From Oasisia sp. SBJ-2009 (Eukaryota; Annelida; Polychaeta; Sabellida; Siboglinidae): a stretch of DNA of 64,000 nt. A program made the translations under genes and the position numbers. Shown piece after piece: positions 49,701-60,990 of this stretch. Each line of letters opens with the position of its first letter. The first letter of the stretch is position 1. The DNA is taken from assembly GCA_964017155.1 (NCBI GenBank), contig OZ024861.1:18991213-19055212 (forward strand), written 5' to 3'. The notes beneath the pieces were generated by a model. That model did no database searches. It was not told where the DNA came from and was given only the letters and a program-made list of their open reading frames with translations.

Positions 49701-50248
49701 TGTCACTAAGATACATTTTGTTGAGCCAGGCTTGCACTGTAATACTGTCACTATGATACATTTTGTAGAGCCAGGTATGCACTGTAATACTGTCACTATG
49801 ATACATTTTGTAGAGCCAGGCCTGCACTGTAACACTGTCACTACGATACATTTTGTAGAGCCAGGCCTGCACTGTAATACTGTCACTACGATACATTTTG
49901 TAGAGCCAGGCCTGCACTGTAATACTGTCACTATGATACATTTTGTAGAGCCAGGCCTGCACTGTAATACTGTCACTATGATACATTTTGTAGAGCCAGG
50001 CCTGCACTGTAATACTGTCACTACGATACATTTTGTAGAGCCAGGCCTGCACTGTAATACTGTCACTATGATACATTTTGTAGAGCCAGGCCTGCACTGT
50101 AATACTGTCACTACGATACATTTTGTAGAGCCAGGCCTGCACTGTAATACTGTCACTATGATACATTTTGTAGAGCCAGGCCTGCACTGTAATACTGTCA
50201 CTATGATACATTTTGTAGAGCCAGGCCTGCACTGTAATACTGTCACTG
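46763..50248. repeat. 45-bp minisatellite, about 77 copies, with higher-order repeats
   Basis: The unit contains CCAGGCCTGCACTGTAATAC then TGTCACTATGATACATTTTG and TAGAG, with a 45-bp period (15 codons). A rare variant (CCCGCACTG) at about 47300 and 48290 marks a 990-bp (22-unit) duplication, and an overlapping 630-bp (14-unit) duplication follows. The unit has no stop in one plus frame and at least two minus frames, so frames of 1202 and 1164 codons coexist on opposite strands. That is strong evidence against coding. Higher-order structure is lost towards the right end, where simple copies dominate. Confidence 0.98.
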
Positions 50249-51823
50249 CAACACAACGGCTGTAGGAAAGGTCAATGTCATTTCATATTGCAATTCTCAA
50301 AATAGGACCAGTTCTATTTCAAAAGAACATTTGATATCAGGATTTTTGTGATGTATTATATACTAGTTAATATATTAAAATGGTATTCTCCTAAGAGGTG
50401 TCAATATGTAATTTGCAGCATCACATTTAGAAATAAACTTGACAGCATACCCAGTTTGTATAAACAAACAATTGAATTATTCAACACGTACTATCCACAA
50501 CAGGGAAACTATTCACCACTGCGATTTTCAATCCTGCACAAACCTTACCTCCGAATCATATTGCTGGAAATGTTAGCTAACTCAATGAATCAGTGAGACA
50601 ATTTAACAATAGCCCGTATGAAGCGTGTCTGTTGCCTGCCAGGTGCCACCTTACAGCTCACTGTGACAAGATCAGCCGGGCAAAAATCAATAACAGTGCA
50701 GTATCATGAATGTCTAACACAGCACCAACTGGTCTATTTGGTTGGCATTCTATGCCATACATGAATCTAATCGGCAGCTTAATTCAGTGCATATAAGAAA
50801 GAACCAGATATTTTGTTTCATTTTTCTGGCTAAACACATGAAAGAAGTAGCCAGTTGGCTTGATGTCAATGCCACACCAATGTCCTAGAATTCCTGTATG
50901 TTTTGTCTTCATCAGACAAAACATACATTCCCCAGCATTCACATTATTTGTAAGTTGCACCCATAAAATGAAAATTCCATTTGATTTCATCTGATGTGAT
51001 CCTTGTTCTTTAAACATTCTGCTCATACAAACGAAGTACAACATCATCTACTAGGAAGGTAAACATGACTTGCTGCTATTACTTACAAGGTGCCATTATG
51101 TAGCGGTACAACCTGGGACACATATACGTAAGATCATGAGACAAACTTTGTAAGATTTGCAAAAGAAATCCTTTTGGTGTAGAGAGAGAGAGTGGAGGTG
51201 AGAGAGATGTCAATGGAGTGACAGAGTGGGAGAGCATTAGTCATGCAAGTTACACATTAGACATGTATATAGCTGTCTTTGTATTTTTACTTATTTAATA
51301 CATTGTCGTTGACATATCACATGGACAGAGCAGGAATTCAAATTGGTAAATATAAAAACATTAATAGTAAAAGCAAGAAGATTATGTGAGCAGTTGAAAT
51401 GTCACCAGATAAAAGGTAAACGGACTGTGAAGAAAATAAAAAAATATGTTATGCTTCAACTTCCAGTTCAAATTGTAGTTATTCTCTATAAAGCTTCCTG
51501 AAGTTATTTGTCTAAACCAGACCCGCCTCTACAACACTGGTCTTAAGTAACAAATGTTTGCATCTTTTAGATTCAGCAGATTGTGGGTTTCACTAAGACG
51601 ACACATCAATTGTTTACATATCATCAGTATTTTTTGACTGATGGCTAAAACTGAAGCAGGTTTCAATTGTACTTACTGTATTACTTCTGGAATGATTGTC
51701 TACACCAATAAAGATGATATTGTCAGGTGTGCCTTTCAACCAAAATAAACAAAATATATAGACCAATACAAACTGTTATTTTTGCTCATACCCAGAATCA
51801 ACAATGTGACAATCCCATACCCT
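50249..51823. other. Unique spacer, no gene seen
   Basis: AT-rich DNA with short open frames only (82 codons plus at 50348-50596, 87 codons minus at 50784-51047). Neither resembles a family I know. Confidence 0.5.
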
Positions 51824-52381
51824 TTCTGGTGGCTCACACACATGTATGTTATCTTTCTGGTGGCTCACACACATGTATTTTATCTTTCTGGTGGCTCACA
51901 CACATGTATGTTATCTTTCTGGTGGCTCACACACATGTATGTTATCTTTCTGGTGGCTCACACACATGTATGTTATCTTTCTACTGGCTCACACACATGT
52001 ATGTTATCTTTCTGGTGGCTCACACACATGTATGTTATCTTTCTGGTGGCTCACACACATGTATGTTATCTTTCTACTGGCTCACACACATGTATGTTAT
52101 CTTTCTGGTGGCTCACACACATGTATGTTATCTTTCTGGTGGCTCACACACATGTATGTTATCTTTCTGGTGGCTCACACACATGTATGTTATCTTTCTA
52201 CTGGCTCACACACATGTATGTTATCTTTCTGGTGGCTCACACACATGTATGTTATCTTTCTGGTGGCTCACACACATGTATGTTATCTTTCTACTGGCTC
52301 ACACACATGTATGTTATCTTTCTACTGGCTCACACACATGTATGTTATCTTTCTGGTGGCTCTCACACATGTATGTTATCT
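51824..52381. repeat. 31-bp minisatellite, 18 copies
   Basis: The unit is TGGTGGCTCACACACATGTA then TGTTATCTTTC, with CTACTGG replacing CTGGTGG in five or six copies. The period of 31 bp cycles all three plus frames, each free of stops. Confidence 0.97.
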
Positions 52382-53144
52382 TCATGAATTGTGATACAAT
52401 GATCAAGCCTTACTTTTTGGTTCATATACTTGGGAAAATTATTATTCTTAAAAATAAATGCTGTCAATGTTTTGTATTTTCTCTCTCCATAAAACAACTA
52501 ATTAACAACTGTCAATACAATATTATAAGTACCCTCAGAAGTTGCCTATAATTCTGAGATTCATAATTTGAATGTCATGCATGTCTCCACATTTCTGAGG
52601 TGTAATGGGTGAAGATTTACTGACTGCGTAACAGTGCTTATTTGCACTTGCATAATCTGGAGACAGACTGGAGACAGACAGCCTGATAGGTGTTCTATCA
52701 GTGAACCCATCTCTTTTACCTAAAGGAGTAAAGGTGCTTCCTGAATCCATTTCCTGGTTGTTTTAGTACACAAAATTATATTTTCTTTAATTTCTTCTTT
52801 TAAATTAAAACTAAAATGTATTTTTGACCAGAAACTGGAGAATATTAGCAAAAGTAATGGAGCAGTGTCAACATGTGCATGTAACTGAATACTAGAAGTA
52901 TGTTCACATTTTCACAATTTTATATAATACCAATGATAAAAGTAAATTCTTGTGAACATTCTAAATTAAAAATGGCCCTGAAGTCTTTTGGATTATATTC
53001 TATATACGGAGTCTATAATTATGAATGAAATGTGTCTTGGTGAATAATAGTCACTGCCTAGTTTTGTTACCATAATCTCCTACCTTGGTAATTGGCATTT
53101 GTTCTGGTTATCTACAATGAGATGGTGACACACAGCCAAGTTGT
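52382..53144. other. Unique spacer with an unidentified minus-strand frame
   Basis: A 71-codon minus-strand frame (52535-52750) has a Ser/Pro/Thr-rich, protein-like composition (SSLSPDYASANKHCYAVSKS). I recognise no family and cannot see clear splice sites. Treat it as unexplained. Confidence 0.3.
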
Positions 53145-53393
53145 GTGAATGTACAGACAGAACTAGTCATTACATCAGAAGGTAATATAGTTTCATTCCG
53201 CCAACGTCTAAAAACTCATCTCTTTAATGCTGCCTATCCTCCTAAGCCTCCTAGCTTCTTCATCCATCCGTTGACGACTCACGCATTGCTTTCGATTACG
53301 AGTTTGCTTAATCCCTTGGTTTGTCGCGCCACTGAGCTTGATCTTCAAGGATATTGGCGCAAAAGAAATTATTATTATTATTACTGGTTTTGA
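53145..53393 (+). mobile_element. 3' end of a non-LTR retrotransposon (CR1/L2 type)
   Basis: The plus-strand frame contains SFRQRLKTHLFNAAYPPKPP, matching the F-x-x-x-LKTHLF-xx-Y motif near the C-terminus of CR1/L2-type LINE reverse transcriptases. It closes with LDLQGYWRKRN and a (TTA)n tract (53368-53388), like the microsatellite tails these elements carry. Only about 80 codons remain, so it is a severely 5'-truncated insertion. Unlike the copy at 4691 this end has no stop, so it is younger. Confidence 0.75.
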
Positions 53394-55524
53394 GTCAATT
53401 TATTTCCGATCCACTCAGCTACCCCAGTAATCAGAAAGCGGTTAATATCAATAACGTATATTTCATTCTTAGTTGTTTGGAATACTATATATATATATAT
53501 TTTTTCACCCACAGGTGACAATATACCAGCATATATGCAATTTAAAGATGATTAAATAACCATCAAAATAAACTCAACTTGCAATTTACACAAAATCAAT
53601 ACTTTTAACTACCCGGTAAGATACAATTTCATTAAAAAAAAAACTGCAGAAGCAGCCTGACATAGACATAATACCAATTAGGTATGCTTTCCATGCAGAC
53701 CACCTGTCATTGAGCACATGGTACCAATATGTAATTACCCCTGGCTCCTAGCAAGCCAACTAGCTTCCAGTGTTGAGGTCATTTGAGGGGATGAGGCTGT
53801 CTCTAGGTAGACACAGGCAAAATGTGGACATGTAGCATTTTGGGAGGCCCTCGTGTAACCTTAGAAACATACAAACAAATGGCTTGTATACTACCCATGT
53901 ACCCTAAGATACTTCAATGGAACATTTGTGAAGTTACGCAAAATTTGAAAAATGTTTTTTACCAGGTTTGGGACTTTAGAAATATGCAATGAAATTTATT
54001 TTGAATAGTAGGATTAAAAATGAGATCTGAACATTACTCAACCAGTAAAAGTATACTACAAACTATGCCATCACTACAGAGATAAATGCTAACAAACTCG
54101 ATACGGAGAGCCAAACTTAATTGAGCCATGAGAGTCAACAAGCCCCTGACAACCCTTGCCAATCATTGTTGTTGACGTTGATATGCGATATGTGTGATGT
54201 TGCAAGGGCCTTGTTCTCTGTGAGCCACGCAACAAGTAGAGAAGATGGAGAGCAGAGACTGGATGGAGACCACGATATCTCCATCATCTGCCAGAATGAA
54301 GGTATTTAAGGTGACACTGTATAGCTGTGAGGTGCCAGAAGTTGGGTCTTACATTGCACATCACAATAATGAGTTAGTTAGTAACAAGACCGAGGCAGCT
54401 GCGACACAAGACAAGGTCTGACCGACCGCAGAATGTTGTTGACGTGAATCTGATGCTCAGTGCATCTCTCTGATTCAAATGTACATCTCACAATGGACAG
54501 CAGTCGATTTATCACCATTCTATATGAAACATCAAGAGTTCTATATTTCAAGTAGGTGCCTCCATTATTATTATTATTACAGTATCCTCGCCAAGACAGA
54601 TTGAAATGATGAAAATAAATAACGATTACCATGCAATGCCTTTCTGCTTGTGTCAAAGTCGTAATCTGTTTTCGATCATTAATTGAAACAATTACCCCTG
54701 TGCAGTGCGTTTGAGTACACTTCTCAAGTACTTTCATTGTTGTAATCTCATAAGGGCAGCGTGACTGAGCTGTTGACGGCTCACACTGCAAACATCACCG
54801 GCAGACATGCTACAGCAAGTGATATTTGCACAGAGATGAAATTCAGGCCCAAAACAATGATGGTGCTTGGCGTTGAGCCAAGGAGTTATTATTTTATCAT
54901 TTCATACCTCAGGCACCACAATACAACCTGTGCTAAGAGGAATGCTGACAGATCCGTACACCGCTTCATGGCATATTTGCATGCATTGCGTGAACACTCA
55001 GGCAACACCAGCCTGCTCTGGTCACTTGAAGAGATCTAACAAAGCAGCCAGTCATCAATACACCTACAGCCTGCACTGGCATTTGCCTCATGCTAGGCAT
55101 GACACGTTCAATCGCAGATTAACACCGTTAATATTTGCATCAGTACACAGATGACAGCGCTCGGAGCCCTGCTGAATCAATTTGTTTATCTGTATCTGCT
55201 GTGAGGTCACTGTAACAAATGGTGCTGCACTCAGTCACATGACACACTTAGTAGGATGTGTGTCATCAATCAAAACACTGAACACATCAGTTAAATGAGA
55301 TAAAACATGGTCTTCACTCTTCACGCGATCAGTGCATAATAAGAAATACGTTAACAAACTTTACTTTCCATGCAGCCCATATGATCAGAGCATGATTACA
55401 CAAAGCATTTCACAAATGTATATTTGTTAATTAATAATGCATGCTTTTACTGCAATTAAAAAACCGGCACATTAGACTCCAGGGTCAACAAGCAATATAT
55501 ATATATCTATCTAATTAATTATAT
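53394..55524. other. Unique spacer with traces of dispersed repeat
   Basis: The segment 53825-53900 (TAGCATTTTGGGAGGCCCT) resembles the dispersed repeat at 35950-36010. Frames of 137 codons (minus, 54378-54791), 95 codons (plus, 54867-55154) and 92 codons (plus, 54761-55039) have no recognisable domains. A short (ATT)n run lies at 54564-54580. Confidence 0.45.
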
Positions 55525-55665
55525 TCTAGTTCTAGTTGTTTCCAGCACTCGGCAACGTTCTTTTAACTGACTAGTCTGTATATGCTGTGGTTACAACGTA
55601 TGATCTTATGAGGTCTCATTTAATCTTATGAGGTCTCATTTAATCTGATGAGGTCTCATTTAATA
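55525..55665. repeat. Dispersed repeat with a 20-bp tandem end
   Basis: 55525-55625 matches the reverse complement of 41816-41905. At its right end, TCTTATGAGGTCTCATTTAA is repeated about three times (55602-55663), so a new tandem array has begun at the edge of the dispersed copy. A second short duplication (CTCACAGGACTGGTGCACTA twice) lies at about 55812-55857. Confidence 0.75.
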
Positions 55666-55910
55666 ATGTGCATTTGAAGAAAGAAGCTGCAAAACAACCC
55701 CTTGGAAGATCAGCTTCCAGCATGTGGGGACAGAGGAACATCTTAGAGTATTAAACCATCAGCTGCAGCCATCGGCCTTGCTGCTGACTGGGATGGGGCG
55801 CTTGCTACCCTCACAGGACTGGTGCACTAGTTACCCTCACAGGACTGGTGCACTAGTTACCCTCACATGGTTCACCTAGTGCTCTTATTGCCCTCCTGTC
55901 CTGCATACAA

Positions 55911-56594
55911 GTGACACAAGTGACACAAGTGACACAAGTGACACAAGTGACACAAGTGACACAAGTGACACAAGTGAAACAAGTGACACAAGTGACACAA
56001 GTGAAACAAGTGAAACAAGTGAAACAAGTGAAACAAGTGAAACAAGTGACACAAGTGACACAAGTGACACAAGTGAAACAAGTGAAACAAGTGACACAAG
56101 TGAAACAAGTGACACAAGTGAAACAAGTGAAACAAGTGACACAAGTGAAACAAGTGAAACAAGTGACACAAGTGACACAAGTGAAACAAGTGACACAAGT
56201 GACACAAGTGAAACAAGTGAAACAAGTGACACAAGTGAAACAAGTGACACAAGTGACACAAGTGACACAAGTGAAACAAGTGACACAAGTGACACAAGTG
56301 AAACAAGTAACACAAGTGACACAAGTGACACAAGTGACACAAGTGACACAAGTGACACAAGTGAAACAAGTGACACAAGTGAAACAAGTGACACAAGTGA
56401 AACAAGTGACACAAGTGACACAAGTGACACAAGTGACACAAGTAACACAAGTAACACAAGTGAAACAAGTAACACAAGTGACACAAGTGACACAAGTAAC
56501 ACAAGTGACACAAGTGACACAAGTGAAACAAGTAACACAAGTAACACAAGTAACACAAGTGACACAAGTGACACAAGTGACACAAGTGACACAA
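55911..56594. repeat. 9-bp minisatellite, about 76 copies
   Basis: GTGACACAA is repeated with GTGAAACAA and GTAACACAA variants, always in a strict 9-bp phase. A plus frame of Thr-Gln-Val/Lys-Gln-Val and minus frames of Cys-Val-Thr and Leu-Val-Ser stay open through the whole array. They are artefacts of a 3-codon unit. Confidence 0.98.
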
Positions 56595-57353
56595 CAGCAA
56601 TCACAGAATAAGGAATACTCTGGCAATAAACAGTTTGGAAACATAACATTTAATTATCACTTTATTTATTCACGTATCTACAAATTCTGCTGGCTGAAGG
56701 CCAAGTCCTCTGCTTCTAAATGCCTACAAATTTATAATGGTAAGTTTATACGAACATTTTGAAGCACAAATTGATGCTGTTCACTCCACAATGCTTTGAG
56801 TTCATCCAGCTATATGACTGTGTCTTGTGTAGAATGAGGTGGAGATATTATATGAATGAAACCCAGCAAATGAGTAATTGCAGCAAGTTAGAGAAGACAT
56901 GGTTGAACTGAACAAGTCAGCCAGATGCCAGACGATAATGTGCCAGGCATTTAAGAAATTCCAAAGATTGTGTGCCATAAAAACGTTACCTAGCCAATTA
57001 AAAAAAATTCTTTTATGGATTAAATTACCAGATTTGTGGACATATTGTTTTATTTAATACCTCAGTAATCCATCTTAATCAGTCACCATTAAGGTTCTGC
57101 CTTTTAAATGTTTTAACTAACTCCATGGTATACTACTATGATATTAAAAAATTCTGCTGAACACGATTTACACAACTGTATTTTGTTTACATCAAACAGC
57201 ACTTTCCAATAATATTATAATTTTGTATTAAACATATAGTATGTTAATGTATTTACTCCATAAGGAAGTCCTGGTTTATGAATCATTCATACTCTATTTG
57301 CAGAAAATGTTCCTTTTCTCAACATGACTGGTATATTATATTATACTGGTGGT
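56595..57353. other. Unique AT-rich spacer
   Basis: No gene or repeat recognised between the 9-bp array and the inverted-repeat element. Confidence 0.5.
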
Positions 57354-58691
57354 ACTGTAGCTTTGGTAAGAATAATATAACAAACTCTAATATATGCAGA
57401 TACACTAACCATGGATGCAGTCAACTGCTGCGTTGCTCTTCTTATTTGACAGACCTTTCCCCATGTTAGTGTGTCCTTTGGTGTACACTGTAGTTGTTTA
57501 ACTTTTACAACACTAAATATAATTTATCTGACTTTTGCAGTCAATGACCTAAGGCCATTAGACGAGAAATTTGCATTTTTTATAGGCAATATTGCAGGTT
57601 TTTCTAAGTCTCAAGGGAGGCCAGTTTGAAGTTTAAAAAAGAGTGATATTGATGATGGAGATTTGTTTAGTGTGGAGAAGTATGTACATTTTGGGAAGCC
57701 ACAAGGAATTTGAAGGGATGCAATTGGAAGGTTTATGGGTGCATCAATGGGGAACTGTTGGATATTTTGGGGAACTCTCCTTTTTGAAAGAGCTGTAGTG
57801 AGGTGCTGTTGGGAGTCTCAAGGCTGTTGGGAGTCTCAAGGGATTAAGTGGACATGATGCTCTATGAGGTACCACTTCAACTAGATGAAAATACAGGACA
57901 TTTAGGCGGGTACAAGAAGGACTAAAGTAACACAATTTAAGATGGCTACAAGGAGATGCAAGGGTGAGTCAAGAGGCACAGAGGAGCTTAAGGTGGGTAT
58001 ATGGAGAACTTAGGGACACTATGGAGCTTAAAGTGGTATATGGAGAATTGAAGGAAACAGTGGAGTTTAGGTGGGTACAACGAGGATTCAAAGGGCAGTC
58101 AGGTCTAAGATGGTCACAAGGAGGACTCGGGGGACAAGCCCTGCTTTAAGATAAAGATCACTAACAAGATCCTAGGTGAGGCTGTGTTCAACCACTTGTT
58201 GTGGAATGTGGATGAACACAAGCTGATTATCACTGAAAGCAGAGGTAGTGAAACAGTGAGGCCACACGGAGAGGGGCACATGAGCAGACGGGAAGACTGC
58301 ACAGGACTGTATGATGAAAAATGGGAAAAGCTAGAAATGGAGACCAAAACTGGTGATAAAAATAATGTTCAGTCCATGTATAAAAACAGTTAGCGTCATT
58401 TTGGGAAAAGACTACATACAACAACAATTAATACATTAGATTTGTACTAGTTAATACTATAAATATTGTTATATAAAAATAATTTATTATATATAGCCTT
58501 TGGTCATTGACTGCAAACAGTCTGATCAATTACATTTAGTGTTGTAAAAGTTAAACAAGTACACCAAAGGACACACTAACTTGTGGAAAGGCCTGTCAAA
58601 TAAGAAATGCAACGAAACAGTTGACTGCATCCATGGTTAGTGTATCTGCATATATTAGAGTTTGTTAAATTATTGTTACCAATGCTACAGT
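57354..58691. mobile_element. Foldback-like element bounded by roughly 200-bp inverted repeats
   Basis: 57354-57554 and the reverse complement of 58496-58691 align over nearly their whole length. They share ACTGTAGC, then CTCTAATATATGCAGATACA, CTAACCATGGATGCAGTCAA, GTTAGTGTGTCCTTTGGTGT, AACTTTTACAACACTAAAT and GCAGTCAATGACC. The 940-bp centre is purine-rich and contains degenerate direct repeats (GGAGCTTAAGGTGGGTATAT-like, 57960-58100) and a 94-codon open frame. I see no target duplication. A long-TIR DNA transposon, a foldback element or two inverted copies of one repeat are all possible. Confidence 0.7.
58109..58393 (+). CDS. Unidentified 94-codon open frame inside the inverted-repeat element
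   Basis: From the codon after a TAA at 58106 to the TAG at 58391, the plus strand reads a charged, non-repetitive peptide. It includes the segments CFKIKITNKILGEAVFNHLL, WNVDEHKLIITESRGSETVR and CTGLYDEKWEKLEMETKTGD. The first in-frame ATG is at 58184, giving 69 codons. The composition looks protein-like, unlike the repeat-derived frames elsewhere, but I recognise no domain. It could be a remnant of the element's own protein, a captured host exon, or chance. Confidence 0.3.
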   Translation, partial: DGHKEDSGDKPCFKIKITNKILGEAVFNHLLWNVDEHKLIITESRGSETVRPHGEGHMSRREDCTGLYDEKWEKLEMETKTGDKNNVQSMYKNS

Positions 58692-58967
58692 GACAATAAT
58701 TTCTATTGTTTAACGTTGCATTATTTAATCCTACATGACACTGTAGAAAACCGCAGCTGAATACAAAACCAGTTTAATCACCACGATCACTGTTACAATG
58801 TCAACATCACTAACTGTCATCTTCAGCTTGAGTGTTGCCAATGTTATGGCTAGGTGGTATGTTGACTACTGGTTAAGCCTGTCCTTAGTCTAACCGAATT
58901 TCTACCTAGAATTTGTAACAATGTGTCACACAGTGAGTGTCGTGTGTGACTGAATTGGCACGCCTAC
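58692..58967 (-). other. Start of PDE3 intron 1
   Basis: Reading leftwards, the intron begins with GTAGGC at 58967. The sequence between the donor and the inverted-repeat element is unique with no further exon. No candidate for the next PDE3 exon is seen elsewhere in the window. Confidence 0.6.
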
Positions 58968-59807
58968 CTGGTTCTTTTCGATGAGAGCAGGGAGCGACGT
59001 GCGTCTGCCAGCTCTGTTGGTTGTCGTCAAGCCATGAGTGGTCGCCGAGCTCGACCGCCGCCTTCGAATGACGGCAATCTTTCCGTCTGCTGCGACTAGA
59101 TTGTTGATGCTCGGCGGCTTGAACACCGTCTCCATGTACTTGGCGGCGATAACGCCGATGACGCCGGCCAAGTAAGCAACGAACGGTCGAACAGTGACGG
59201 GGATGTCGACGAGTGCCGTGCAGGCGAGGAAGCGCACGAAGCTGACGACAGCCAACATGACGGCACTGTGTGAAGTCTCGAGGCTGGAGAACACACTCGC
59301 CACACTGGCCGCAACAAGCACGGCACACGCCAAACATGGGTTCGTGATGAAGCCGTCGCGACCGATGTCAACGACGAAATACTGGCCGAAGAACTCGCCC
59401 GCGAAGCAGGCGCTGAATAGCACGTAGATGCTCGTCGCTGACCACGACTTTCGCAGGTAGAGCGCGAGCCAGTAAAATGCACAGTTTATACTGAAAATCG
59501 GCACGACAATTGAACAGAGCCGCCGAAATATATATCCTAGATCGACGCGTATCAGCAGGTAGCAGATGGCGCTGGTGAACACGAATCCGATGCCATAAAG
59601 GAGGTTGAGTTGTTGTGATGTCAGGTTTGAGAGGCCGACCCAGCCGAGCATCAGGCTATAGTTGCCTCGTTCGAGCGGTTTCATCAGCACCTGTACATAC
59701 CAGTTGTTGTCTCCCTCGTATTCCTCGTCTCGCTCCTGGCCATCCCCGTCACTGGCAGACCCCTTCCGGGAACCCCGGCTATGAGTACCCGTGCTGGCCG
59801 CTGTCAT
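58968..59807 (-). CDS. PDE3: PDE3 cyclic nucleotide phosphodiesterase, first coding exon
   Basis: PDE3 enzymes hydrolyse cAMP and cGMP and are inhibited by cGMP; an N-terminal hydrophobic domain holds them in the endoplasmic reticulum or other membranes. This exon encodes 280 residues. An acidic N-terminus (about 1-35) is followed by six hydrophobic segments (about 68-86, 98-117, 126-146, 156-174, 182-200, 208-223). The last holds RPFVAYLAGVIGVIAAKYME, which closely matches the vertebrate PDE3 segment ending in YLAGVLGILLARYVE. Basic serine motifs follow, RRRRSSS (248-254) and RRTSLP (268-273), also conserved in vertebrate PDE3, where kinases and 14-3-3 proteins act. The start is the first ATG after an in-frame stop (TAG, complement of 59853-59855) and has A at -3. 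The exon ends CAG|GTAGGC after Gln280, phase 0. The catalytic HD domain lies in exons not found here. The exon is GC- and CpG-rich, unlike its surroundings. Confidence 0.93.
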
Positions 59808-60020
59808 TTCTCTCCGGGATGCCGACGAAAATGCTCGAAGGCGAAGGAGCGGCTACCTTGTCAATAAATACACCGCCAGCTTCTCGCGCGCGCGGCATGC
59901 CGGGTAATATAGTAGCCGCCGTGAAAGGGACGCGCTCAAAACCTGTCATCGTTGCGGATGATAAAGTCGTCACGGCTGTTGCGTTCCATAAAAACCGTTC
60001 GTTGTAACGACTAAATCAAA
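59808..60020 (-). promoter_or_regulatory. CpG-rich PDE3 promoter and 5' leader region
   Basis: CpG density is high from about 58980 to 60250 and sharply higher than in the rest of the window. It includes a GCGCGCGC run at 59885-59894. This fits an unmethylated CpG-type promoter just upstream of the PDE3 start codon. I see no clear initiator, and the transcription start cannot be placed. Confidence 0.6.
59895..59913 (-). promoter_or_regulatory. ZNF143/Staf-type binding site (SBS)
   Basis: On the minus strand, the PDE3 sense strand, ACTATATTACCCGGCATGC fits the consensus ACTAYRNNNCCCR followed by GCATGC, as in the extended ZNF143/Staf site. It lies about 90 bp upstream of the PDE3 ATG, a typical promoter position for this factor. 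The match is to a motif only; binding is inference. Confidence 0.6.
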
Positions 60021-60990
60021 TAAAACGGCACGTTGCCCGATTAAACATTGACGATACATTAATTCATATATGTATGCGTGCTCAAAGAAGCTCACGAAAA
60101 TGACCGAACGTCAACGCTAGACGAGAATAACGGCGGTGTAAATTACTCAAGAGACGAGTGTAACGGGACATGCATGACGAGTTGCTTATACTTAGCGCGG
60201 AAGTACAAACCGTATAACACTAGACGGGTAACTGTAATATTCTCGGTCTGCTCCAAGACCAGACCAAGAAGATAATATCATATCTCCCATAGTACCACAA
60301 ACTGCTTCATACATTAAATCTTTCACAGATGCCAGAAAGATATATCATTTACTACCTCCCGATATTTGCTATTATCTTGTTGATGTTGATGTTGATGCCA
60401 ACACTAGGGCCACAAATAGTTTGTCAACGGCTGCCACCACCTCCAAAATTTATCCGCCAACCCTACACCTCAGCAAAGGAAAACAAGCGTGTGGGGGCAT
60501 TCCCTACTTCTATGCTAACCATTTTATTCTGAAAAAAAGATGGCTTGTTATTCCTAGCGCATCATGGTTGAAGATGGACTTGAATTGTACAAGACTAATC
60601 ATTAGTCCGCGCTCGTCAGAACACGTGTAGCAACTATCCTTGACAGCCACTTGGGCCCGACACATTTTGTCATTATGAACATGTTTCAATTCAGAGTAAT
60701 GCTTGTTCGCCCATGCCTTCAATAGTTCAGTCATTTCGGCAATGCAAAATCTTGATAACACAATTCACATTTTCTCGTTACATATATTTTTGACGTCGGT
60801 AACAAACTTTACATAGATGTCGAAATTCAGGATTGTACTCCCATCTTAGTTTAGAATATGAGCTTATAGTCACAGTATTTCTTAGTTCGAACGGCGAAAA
60901 ACTGCAATACTACACTCTTCCACTTTGAATTGTAGCCCCAATACACCTCCAACACTACATCCATCGTATAGCAAACAAATACAACACATT
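60021..60990. other. Upstream flank of PDE3, no gene seen
   Basis: CpG content falls off after about 60250. Short frames (60-80 codons) at 60329-60630 and 60510-60761 overlap in different frames and resemble nothing known. Confidence 0.45.

Noticed and set aside
46657..50265. 1202-codon open frame on the plus strand (and 1164 codons on the minus strand)
   Set aside because: Both lie in the 45-bp tandem array. The unit is 15 codons with no stop in frames on both strands, so both strands are open at once. No signal, domain or non-repeat coding sequence is attached.
54378..54791. 137-codon minus-strand frame as a possible retroelement fragment
   Set aside because: No reverse-transcriptase, integrase or endonuclease motif is visible. 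A run of Asn comes from an (ATT)n microsatellite.
58906..59482. Overlapping minus- and plus-strand frames across the PDE3 exon (143, 128 and 77 codons)
   Set aside because: They overlap the PDE3 frame in other phases; the GC-rich exon has few stops in all frames, and only the PDE3 frame has family similarity.
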